From Alphaproteobacteria bacterium (GTDB taxonomy: Bacteria; Pseudomonadota; Alphaproteobacteria; CACIAM-22H2): DNA of 15,592 nucleotides. The translations under genes and the position numbers were made by a program. The stretch is from the NCBI GenBank assembly GCA_947500965.1, contig CANMWW010000009.1, positions 1 to 15,592 of the forward strand. The letters are read 5' to 3'. Shown piece after piece: positions 1-4,933 of the stretch. Under the pieces are notes generated by a model, which searched no databases, had not been told where the DNA came from, and saw only the letters and a list, made by a program, of their open reading frames with translations. Every line of letters begins with the position of its first letter. Positions within the stretch are counted from its first letter, which is position 1.

Positions 1-87
1 ATGAACTGCACCAAGACCTGCCCGAAGGGCCTCAACCCGGCGAAGGCGATCGCCGAGATCAAGAAGCTGATGGTGGCGCGCCGCTGA
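1..87 (+). CDS. sdhB: Succinate dehydrogenase iron-sulfur subunit, C-terminal end (partial)
   Basis: Only the last 28 residues and the stop are in the window, and the reading frame is open at the left edge. The peptide begins MNCTKTCPKGLNP, the hallmark C-terminal motif of SdhB/FrdB. By family knowledge the first Cys (residue 3 here) ligates the [3Fe-4S] cluster and the second (residue 7) the [4Fe-4S] cluster that carry electrons from SdhA flavin to ubiquinone. It would act at the cytoplasmic face of the inner membrane in complex II. The in-frame ATG at position 1 is an internal Met, not the start. The next gene begins 19 bp after the stop, so readthrough transcription is likely. The identification is firm despite the short length because the motif is diagnostic. 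Confidence 0.93.
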   Translation: MNCTKTCPKGLNPAKAIAEIKKLMVARR

Positions 88-106
88 GGCGCGCGCGACC
101 AGCGCC

Positions 107-772
107 ATGGCCGGGCCGCGAATCGTCCTGATCCACGCCCTGCGCGAGTCGGTCGCGCCGGCGATGGCCGCGATGGCGGCGGGCTGGCCCGCCGCCACGG
201 TGGCGAACCTGCTCGACGATTCGCTGTCGGCCGACCTCGCCGCGCGCCATGGCGTGATCGAGGAATCGATCGTCGAGCGCTTCGTGACGCTGGGCCGCTA
301 CGCGCGCTCGACCGGCGCGGACGGCATCCTCTTCACCTGCTCGGCCTTCGGCAGCGCGATCGAGGCCGTGAAGGCCGACCTGCGGCTGCCCGTGCTCAAG
401 CCCAACGAGGCGGGCCTCGAGGAGGCGCTCGAGGCCGGCAGGCGCATCGCGCTCCTCGCGACCTTTCCGTCGACGATCCCGTCGATGACCCATGAACTCG
501 AGACGATGGCGCGCGCGCGCGGCGTCGTGCCGACGATCATGACCCGCGTCGTCGACGGCGCGCTCGCCGCGCTCCAGGGTGGCGACGCCGCCCGGCACGA
601 CGCGCTCGTCGCCGAGGCGGCCGCCGCCTTCGCCTCGGCCGACGCCGTGCTGCTCGCGCAGTTCTCGATGGCACGCGCCGCGGCGCTCGTGCCCGCGCTT
701 CCCGGCCGGCGCGTGCTGACGACGCCGGGCAGCGCGGTCGCCAAGCTGCGTCGCCTGGTCGAGGCGGGCTGA
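107..772 (+). CDS. Asp/Glu racemase-superfamily protein with a single cysteine
   Basis: A 221-residue protein with the layout of the aspartate/glutamate/hydantoin racemase superfamily: an N-terminal beta strand (RIVLIHAL, residues 5-12), the motif GILFTCSAFGSAI (73-85) with Cys78 at the first catalytic position, and ADAVLLAQFSMA (178-189) where family members often carry the second cysteine. Here that second position is occupied by Gln185/Phe186/Ser187, and no other Cys exists in the protein. Two-base racemization of the classical type is therefore doubtful. A one-base isomerase, decarboxylase-like or other activity is possible, as known for arylmalonate decarboxylase relatives that keep only one Cys. 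Substrate is unknown. It follows sdhB by 19 bp and has no strong Shine-Dalgarno, which suggests cotranscription from the sdh operon. The ATG start gives a complete first beta strand. Confidence 0.8.
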   Translation: MAGPRIVLIHALRESVAPAMAAMAAGWPAATVANLLDDSLSADLAARHGVIEESIVERFVTLGRYARSTGADGILFTCSAFGSAIEAVKADLRLPVLKPNEAGLEEALEAGRRIALLATFPSTIPSMTHELETMARARGVVPTIMTRVVDGALAALQGGDAARHDALVAEAAAAFASADAVLLAQFSMARAAALVPALPGRRVLTTPGSAVAKLRRLVEAG

Positions 773-793
773 CGCTTTCCCTGCCGGCGCGCG

Positions 794-824
794 ACGCGAT
801 AGGCTCGCGTGACGTTTTCGTTAC
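794..824 (+). promoter_or_regulatory. Two abutting inverted repeats before the substrate-binding protein gene
   Basis: ACGCGA (794-799) and TCGCGT (805-810) form a perfect 6-bp dyad around a 5-nt centre. Directly abutting, GTGACG (809-814), TTTT and CGTTAC (819-824) form a second dyad with one G-T mismatch. Both lie just ahead of the chosen start at 836. They may be operator half-sites or mRNA leader hairpins. Which regulator, if any, is unknown. Confidence 0.35.
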
Positions 825-835
825 GGGAAGATGGC

Positions 836-1861
836 ATGCGTCTCGTCGCTGCCGGCGCGCTCGCGCTGGCGATCTCCTGCGTGGCTGCCCAGCCGGCGCG
901 CGCCCAGTCGCAGCTCACCGTCTACTGCTCGGTCCTCGCCGACTGGTGCCAGCTGATGGCCGTCGAGTTCGAGAAGAAGACCGGCATCCGCACCAACATC
1001 TCGCAGAAGGGCTCGGGCGAGACCCTGGCCCAGCTGCGCGCCGAGTCCGCGAACCCGCGCGGCGACGTTTGGTGGGGCGGCACCGGCGACCCGCACCTGC
1101 AGGCGGCGGAGCTCGGCCTGACCGAGGCCTATCGCTCGCCCAGCCTCGAGGCGCTTCTGCCCTGGGCGCGGCGCCAGGCCGAGCAGTCGCAGTACCGCAC
1201 CGTCGGCATCTATGCCGGCGCGCTCGGCATCGCCTTCAACTCCGAGCTGCTCGCGCGCAAGCGCCTGCCCGAGCCGCGCTGCTGGAAGGACCTGCTCGAT
1301 CTCGCGCTGCGCGACGAGGTGCAGATGTCGAACCCCGCCTCGTCGGGCACCGCCTACACGGCCGTCGCGACCTTCGTGCAGCTCTTCGGCGAGGAGGGCG
1401 GCTTCGACTACCTCAGGCGCCTGCACCGCAATGTCAGCCAGTACACGCGCTCGGGCCCGGCGCCGGCGCGCAACACGGCGCGCGGCGAGACGCTGTTCGG
1501 CATCATGTTCCTGCACGACGCCGTGGCCGAGGCGATCGAGGGCTTCCCCGTGAAGGTGGTCAGCCCCTGCGAGGGCACAGGCTACGAGATCGGCTCGATG
1601 TCGATCGTGAAGGGCGCGCGCAACATGGAGGCGGCGAAGCGCTGGTACGAGTTCGCGCTGACGCCCGAGGCGCAGGGCCTGGCCGCGCGGGCCAAGTCCT
1701 ACCAGACGCCCTCGCATCCCGGCGCGGTCGTGCCGCCCCAGGCGCCGAAGCTCTCGGAGATGAAGCTGATCGACTACGACTTCGCGAAGTACGGCTCGTC
1801 CGCGGAGCGCAGGCGGCTGATCGAGCGCTGGGAGAAGGACGTCAACGCGCAGCCGAAGTGA
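836..1861 (+). CDS. Periplasmic ABC transporter substrate-binding protein (Fe3+/AfuA-FbpA-like cluster)
   Basis: A 341-residue extracellular solute-binding protein. Residues 1-23 are a clear signal peptide: Arg2, a hydrophobic run of Ala/Leu, and an ARA cleavage site before Gln24. A GTG at 809 would add nine residues, but the ATG at 836 has GGGAAG 5 nt upstream and gives a normal signal peptide. The mature protein opens with LTVYCSVL (27-34), resembling the start of FbpA/AfuA-type iron-binding proteins, and has the late segment YEIGSMSIVKGARNMEAAK (250-268) typical of that group. The adjacent Tyr-Tyr pair used by FbpA to bind iron is not visible, so the ligand is uncertain (iron, a polyamine-like molecule or an organophosphonate are family options). 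Four mature cysteines (C31, C38, C149, C245) could form two disulfides. No permease or ATPase gene is adjacent, so its transporter must be encoded elsewhere. Confidence 0.82.
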   Translation: MRLVAAGALALAISCVAAQPARAQSQLTVYCSVLADWCQLMAVEFEKKTGIRTNISQKGSGETLAQLRAESANPRGDVWWGGTGDPHLQAAELGLTEAYRSPSLEALLPWARRQAEQSQYRTVGIYAGALGIAFNSELLARKRLPEPRCWKDLLDLALRDEVQMSNPASSGTAYTAVATFVQLFGEEGGFDYLRRLHRNVSQYTRSGPAPARNTARGETLFGIMFLHDAVAEAIEGFPVKVVSPCEGTGYEIGSMSIVKGARNMEAAKRWYEFALTPEAQGLAARAKSYQTPSHPGAVVPPQAPKLSEMKLIDYDFAKYGSSAERRRLIERWEKDVNAQPK

Positions 1862-1866
1862 GGCGC

Positions 1867-1896
1867 GGCGGGGCGGCCTCGTCCCGCCCGCCCGCC
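1867..1896. terminator. Candidate bidirectional terminator between convergent genes
   Basis: The 36-bp gap between the stop of the substrate-binding protein gene and the stop of msrA is a GC-rich imperfect dyad. GGCGGG (1867-1872) can pair with CCCGCC (1891-1896), or GGGCGG (1871-1876) with CCGCCC (1884-1889). No U-tract follows. The position between converging genes supports a terminator role. Confidence 0.4.
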
Positions 1897-1897
1897 T

Positions 1898-2557
1898 TCA
1901 GCGCGCGTCGAGCGCGAGGCCGGCCGGGCAGGCGACGCCCGTGCCGCCGAGGCCGCAATAGCCCCCGGGGTTCTTCGCCAGGTATTGCTGGTGGTAGGGC
2001 TCGGCGTGGTGGAAGGCCGGCGCGGGCAGGATCTCGGTCGTGACCGGGCCGAAGCCGTGGGCGGCGAGCGCGGCTGCGTAGGCGTCGCGCGTCTCGGTCG
2101 CGGCGAGCGCCTGCTCCTGCGAGAAGGTGTAGATGCCCGACCGGTACTGGGTCCCGACGTCGTTGCCCTGCCGCATGCCCTGGGTCGGGTCGTGGCTCTC
2201 CCAGAAGACGCGCAGCAGGTCGCGATAGCCGACCCGCGCCGGGTCGAAGGCGACGAGGACGACCTCGTTGTGCCCGGTCATGCCGGAGCAGACCTCCTCG
2301 TAGGTCGGGTTGGGCGTATGGCCCGCGGCATAGCCCACGGCAGTCGAATGCACGCCCGGCAGCTGCCAGAACTTGCGCTCGGCCCCCCAGAAGCAGCCGA
2401 GCCCGAACATCGCCTGCTCGATCCCCGCGGGAAAGGGCGGGGCCAGGCTGGTGCCGAGGACGAAATGGGCCGGCGGTACCGGCATCCGGGCGGTGCGGCC
2501 CGGCAGCGCGTCCTCGGGACGGGGAATCTCGAGCTTCTTCAGAAGCTTGTAGAGCAT
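1898..2557 (-). CDS. msrA: Peptide-methionine (S)-S-oxide reductase MsrA
   Basis: A 219-residue protein that repairs oxidized methionine by reducing the S-epimer of methionine sulfoxide, with thioredoxin as the usual recycler. The signature GCFWGAE (54-60) gives the catalytic Cys55. VGYAAGHTPNPTYEEVCSGMTGHNE is the conserved substrate-pocket block around residues 74-98, and HHAEPYHQQYL (about 183-193) precedes the C-terminal GYCGLGGTGVACP, whose cysteines are placed as resolving residues. The N-terminal extension of about 48 residues before the core matches the longer MsrA form (near 212 aa in E. coli). There is no signal peptide, so it is cytoplasmic. The ATG has AGGAG 6 nt upstream on the minus strand. 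It is monocistronic here, convergent with the substrate-binding protein gene and divergent from the histone-like gene. No msrB is fused or adjacent. Confidence 0.97.
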   Translation of the reverse strand: MLYKLLKKLEIPRPEDALPGRTARMPVPPAHFVLGTSLAPPFPAGIEQAMFGLGCFWGAERKFWQLPGVHSTAVGYAAGHTPNPTYEEVCSGMTGHNEVVLVAFDPARVGYRDLLRVFWESHDPTQGMRQGNDVGTQYRSGIYTFSQEQALAATETRDAYAAALAAHGFGPVTTEILPAPAFHHAEPYHQQYLAKNPGGYCGLGGTGVACPAGLALDAR

Positions 2558-2607
2558 GGTCGGCTCCTGGCGGGTGTCGGTGGCCCGGTCCGCGCGGGGA
2601 ACCCGGG

Positions 2608-2626
2608 TGCCGTTTTCGGCATTCTA
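2608..2626 (-). promoter_or_regulatory. Candidate msrA promoter -10 with hairpin at the predicted start site
   Basis: On the minus strand TAGAAT (2626-2621) matches the -10 consensus in five of six positions. No good -35 lies 16-18 bp upstream, so an activator or another sigma factor may be involved. Immediately downstream TGCCG-TTTT-CGGCA (2608-2621, plus-strand reading) is a 5-bp dyad with a 4-nt centre, at about the expected transcription start. It could be an operator or a 5' stem. The evidence is pattern only. Confidence 0.35.
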
Positions 2627-2661
2627 GCGACGAGGGCGGCGCTGGTGCCATGCGATTGAGG

Positions 2662-2690
2662 CTGACGCAGCGACCGCTTTGCTTCATATA
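2662..2690 (+). promoter_or_regulatory. Candidate sigma-70 promoter for the histone-like gene
   Basis: CTGACG (2662-2667) as -35 is followed after 17 bp by CATATA (2685-2690) as -10. A shifted reading uses TATAGG at 2687-2692 with a 19-bp spacer. This short AT-richer patch stands out in the GC-rich 171-bp intergenic region between msrA and the downstream gene. The rest of that region holds no other recognisable gene. The match is moderate. Confidence 0.35.
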
Positions 2691-2694
2691 GGGC

Positions 2695-2712
2695 CCCTGT
2701 TTATCCACAGGG
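2695..2712 (+). repeat. 6-bp inverted repeat around the DnaA box
   Basis: CCCTGT (2695-2700) and ACAGGG (2707-2712) are perfect inverted arms around TTATCC. In RNA this would be a 6-bp stem with a 6-nt loop. Its right arm contains the only SD-like sequence (AGGG) before the downstream ATG, so it could mask the ribosome site. The SD spacing of about 16 nt to the ATG is, however, longer than usual. Confidence 0.45.
2701..2709 (+). promoter_or_regulatory. Perfect consensus DnaA box
   Basis: TTATCCACA matches the consensus DnaA-binding 9-mer exactly. It sits 20 bp before the start codon of the histone-like gene and about 10 bp downstream of the candidate -10, a position where bound DnaA would interfere with or modulate transcription. 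Six of its nine bases are A or T, so it is unlikely by chance in DNA of this composition. A single box does not make an origin; no cluster or AT-rich unwinding region was seen. Confidence 0.55.
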
Positions 2713-2728
2713 TGAATGGATCTCGGCC

Positions 2729-3559
2729 ATGGCTGCTGCAAAGCGCGCGTCGAACAAGAAGTCCGCCAAGCCCTCGAAGCCCGCCGCCAAGGCGGCCGTC
2801 GTCGCGAAGCCGAAGAAGGCTGCCGCGAAACCGGTCGCCAAGGCGAAGCCTGCCGCCCCGGCGAAGCAGCCGGCGCCCAAGGCATCTTCCCAATCCAGGG
2901 CGCCCGCCAAGGCTGCCGCTCCGGCCAAGGCCGCCGCCCCCGCCAAGGTCGCCGCGCCCGCCAAGGCCGCCGCCCCCGCGAAGCCGGCCGCGCCGGCCAG
3001 GGCGTCGGCGCCGGCGAAGCCTGCCGCCCCCGCGAAGCCGGCTCCCGCGCCCGCGAAGGCCGTCGTCGCCCCTCCGCCGCCCGCCGCCGCCGCGAAGCCC
3101 GCCAAGCCGGCTCCGGCGCCGCGCCCGCCCGGATCGCGTGCCCCCGGCTCGTTCGAGACCAAGGTCCTGACGGCGCTCAAGCGCCATGGCGGTGCCGCCG
3201 TCTCCTTCTCCGCCTCGCCGGACCACATCAAGGCCGCGTTCAAGCGCTGCCTGGTCGAGGGCTGGGCAACCGGGACCATCGACAGCGGCAGCATCACCCC
3301 GCAGGGCGAGAAGGTCCTGGAGAAGCTGAACCCCGAGATCCGCGCCTTCCCGGCGCCGACGCTGCGCAACCGCCTCAACGACGCCCTGTTCCGCAACCAG
3401 GGCAACCGCCCGGCCGCCCCCGCCGCCGCCGCCGCCGCCGCGCCGGCGCCGGACGCGGAGGATGCCGCGGAGGAGGAGGACGACACCGTCCCCGAGGCGG
3501 AGGAGGAAGAGGTCGAGGCGGTCGACGCCGACGACCCGGACGTCGAGAAGGCGGCCTGA
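2729..3559 (+). CDS. Bipolar histone H1-like protein: Lys/Ala/Pro tail, small core domain, acidic tail
   Basis: A 276-residue protein with three compositional zones. Residues 1-140 are almost only Lys, Ala and Pro with some Arg/Ser/Val and no Asp or Glu at all; the first acidic residue is Glu143. This resembles the C-terminal tails of linker histones and bacterial AlgP/HctB-like proteins. Residues 141-224 look folded: helix ETKVLTALKRHGG, helix SPDHIKAAFKRCLVEG, then SITPQGEKVLEKLNP, a pattern reminiscent of a winged helix (inference). Residues 229-240 are an Ala/Pro linker and 241-273 carry 19 Asp/Glu. The likely role is DNA or RNA binding in the nucleoid, with the acidic tail tuning it. A flexible scaffold protein is the alternative. 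It is divergent from msrA and 63 bp ahead of zapE. The ATG was chosen because it follows a candidate promoter directly; the SD is weak. I do not recognise a named family. Confidence 0.8.
   Translation: MAAAKRASNKKSAKPSKPAAKAAVVAKPKKAAAKPVAKAKPAAPAKQPAPKASSQSRAPAKAAAPAKAAAPAKVAAPAKAAAPAKPAAPARASAPAKPAAPAKPAPAPAKAVVAPPPPAAAAKPAKPAPAPRPPGSRAPGSFETKVLTALKRHGGAAVSFSASPDHIKAAFKRCLVEGWATGTIDSGSITPQGEKVLEKLNPEIRAFPAPTLRNRLNDALFRNQGNRPAAPAAAAAAAPAPDAEDAAEEEDDTVPEAEEEEVEAVDADDPDVEKAA
2900..3043 (+). repeat. Eight tandem 18-bp coding repeats (hexapeptide APAKxA)
   Basis: Residues 58-105 of the histone-like protein are eight uninterrupted six-residue units of form A-P-A-(K/R)-x-(A/S). The units end in KAA, KAA, KVA, KAA, KPA, RAS, KPA and KPA. 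At DNA level the 18-bp units are diverged at third positions but strongly similar (gcc/gcg ccc gcc aag). Such arrays commonly change copy number by slippage in steps of six residues without losing frame. Confidence 0.85.
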
Positions 3560-3622
3560 CGCCAGCGTCCCCGCCGCGACCCCCCTCGACCGGTCCGGCG
3601 CCCAGCCTTCCAGCCTAGAACC

Positions 3623-4768
3623 ATGACCGCCCAGCAGGCGCGCGCCGCCCTGCCGACCGTCCTCCTGCGCGAAGCCGTCGCAGCCGGGCGCGTTCGCCCT
3701 GATGCGGCGCAGGAAGCCGTCGCCGAGCGGCTCGACCATGTCGCGGCGGGCCTCGCCGCCGCCCCGGAGAAGGGGGGCGCTGGAGGATGGCTCTCCCGGC
3801 TCGGGTTCGGCGCCCGGCAGGCCGCGCCGGCATCGGCGCCGGGGCTGCAGGGGCTCTACATCCACGGGCCGGTCGGGCGCGGCAAGTCCATGCTCATGGA
3901 CCTGTTCTTCGCTGCGGCGCCGGTGGCGGACAGGCGCCGGGTCCACTTCCACGCCTTCATGCTGGAGATCCACGACCGGCTGCACCGGCGGCGCCAGGCG
4001 CGCGCCGAGGCCGACCCGATCGGGCCGGTCGCGCGCGAGATCGCGGCCGAGGCCCGGCTGCTGTGCTTCGACGAGTTCCAGGTCACCAACATCGCCGACG
4101 CGATGATCCTGGGCCGGCTCTTCCAGGGCCTTTTCGACGCCGGCGCGACCGTGGTCGCGACCTCCAACACGCCGCTGCAGGACCTCTATGCCGGCGGCCT
4201 GCAGCGCGACCGCTTCCTGCCCGCCATCGCGCTGCTGCGCGCGCGGCTCGAGGAGGTGGCGCTGGACGGCCCGGCCGACTATCGCCGCGACCGCATCAGG
4301 GGCATGGCGGTCTATCACAGCCCGCTCGGGCCGGCCGCCGCCGCCGCCCTCGACCGCGCCTTCGCCGAGTTGACGGAGGGGGCCGGCGCCGAGCCGCTCG
4401 CGATCGCGGTGCAGGGGCGCAGCGTGACCCTGCGCGCAGCCGCGCGCGGCCGACGCCGCGCCAGCTTCCGCGAGCTCTGCGAGGCGCCGCTCGGCCCGGC
4501 CGATTACCTAGCCATCGCAAGGACTTGCCATACGCTGGTGCTCGAGGGGGTCCCGGTCCTGACCGCCGAGCGGCGCAACGAGGCGCGCCGCTTCGTGACC
4601 CTGGTCGACGCGCTCTACGAGCACCGCGCCAAGCTGGTCTGCTCGGCCGCCGCGCCGCCCGACGCGCTCCATGCCGCGGGCGACCACGCGGCCGAGTTCA
4701 GGCGCACCGCCTCGCGGCTCCACGAGATGCAGAGCGCGGAGTACCTCGCCTCCCCCCATGCGCCCTGA
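3623..4768 (+). CDS. zapE: Cell division protein ZapE (AFG1/LACE1-like AAA+ ATPase)
   Basis: A 381-residue single-domain AAA+ ATPase of the AFG1 family. Walker A is GPVGRGKS (82-89, Lys88) and Walker B is LLCFDEF (146-152, Asp150/Glu151). Between them lies the family-typical FHAFMLEIH (109-117). Sensor-1 type TSNTP (180-184) is followed by LYAGGLQRDRFLPAI, which contains the conserved Arg candidates. In E. coli ZapE modulates the Z-ring late in division, and mitochondrial relatives help respiratory-complex quality control. In alphaproteobacteria the gene is often found next to sdh and mdh, as here. Length and motifs are normal. The ATG at 3623 lacks an obvious SD. The gene is 63 bp downstream of the histone-like gene and may share its transcript. 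Confidence 0.93.
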   Translation: MTAQQARAALPTVLLREAVAAGRVRPDAAQEAVAERLDHVAAGLAAAPEKGGAGGWLSRLGFGARQAAPASAPGLQGLYIHGPVGRGKSMLMDLFFAAAPVADRRRVHFHAFMLEIHDRLHRRRQARAEADPIGPVAREIAAEARLLCFDEFQVTNIADAMILGRLFQGLFDAGATVVATSNTPLQDLYAGGLQRDRFLPAIALLRARLEEVALDGPADYRRDRIRGMAVYHSPLGPAAAAALDRAFAELTEGAGAEPLAIAVQGRSVTLRAAARGRRRASFRELCEAPLGPADYLAIARTCHTLVLEGVPVLTAERRNEARRFVTLVDALYEHRAKLVCSAAAPPDALHAAGDHAAEFRRTASRLHEMQSAEYLASPHAP

Positions 4769-4802
4769 GCGGGGCTGCTGCGCGAGGCCCGCCAACGCCG
4801 CG

Positions 4803-4833
4803 TTGACGGCCCGGAAAGGCGTCCCGGGATAGC
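4803..4833 (+). promoter_or_regulatory. Candidate promoter of the mdh-suc operon
   Basis: TTGACG (4803-4808) is a strong -35 match. GATAGC (4828-4833) is a partial -10 match after a 19-bp spacer, slightly long. It lies in the 165-bp gap between zapE and mdh, and would give a leader of roughly 95 nt. No better promoter-like pair was found in that gap. Confidence 0.4.
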
Positions 4834-4861
4834 TTGCGGGGGCCGGCCAGTGGCGCTACAA

Positions 4862-4893
4862 CGCCCGCGCCTTTCGCATCGCAACGCGCGGCG
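4862..4893 (+). other. Predicted hairpin in the mdh leader
   Basis: CGCC (4862-4865) and GCGC (4867-4870), separated by one bulged C, pair with GCGC (4886-4889) and GGCG (4890-4893). This makes an eight-pair stem with a 15-nt loop, ending 40 nt before the mdh ATG. No known riboswitch consensus was recognised. In DNA this GC-rich such stems arise easily, so confidence is low. Confidence 0.3.
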
Positions 4894-4921
4894 GATACAT
4901 CCTAAGCGCCTTCAAGGGAAC

Positions 4922-4926
4922 GAGGA
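4922..4926 (+). promoter_or_regulatory. Ribosome binding site that fixes the mdh start
   Basis: GAGGA lies 7 nt before the ATG at 4934. The frame is open further upstream, to 4850, but the extra 28 residues lack family similarity and would place this SD inside the coding region. Confidence 0.7.
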
Positions 4927-4933
4927 ATTCGGC

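Noticed and set aside
809..835. GTG start for the substrate-binding protein
   Set aside because: It would put acidic residues before the signal peptide and lies in the dyad. The ATG at 836 has an SD and a standard signal peptide.
836..880. Lipoprotein signal (Cys15 in the leader)
   Set aside because: LAISC is not a proper lipobox because the -3 residue is Ala. An ARA signal peptidase I site follows at residues 21-23.
2640..2655. Sigma-54 promoter for msrA on the minus strand (TGGCAC element)
   Set aside because: A TGGCAC is present, but the matching -12 TTGC element is missing at the required spacing.
2701..2709. Replication origin at the DnaA box
   Set aside because: Only one box was seen, with no box cluster, no AT-rich unwinding region, and no dnaA, parA or hemE-type neighbours.
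2900..3043. Possible CRISPR or non-coding tandem repeat
   Set aside because: The units are 18 bp, directly adjacent without spacers, and keep a coding frame with a regular hexapeptide.
2684..4318. A 544-codon minus-strand frame with Gly/Arg-rich repeats
   Set aside because: Its repeats are the antisense of the Lys/Ala/Pro array, and the rest opposes zapE, whose Walker motifs are clear.
4850..4933. Upstream extension of mdh to a GTG at 4850
   Set aside because: The extra 28 residues are basic and unrelated to MDH. The ATG at 4934 has a good SD and gives the usual N-terminus.
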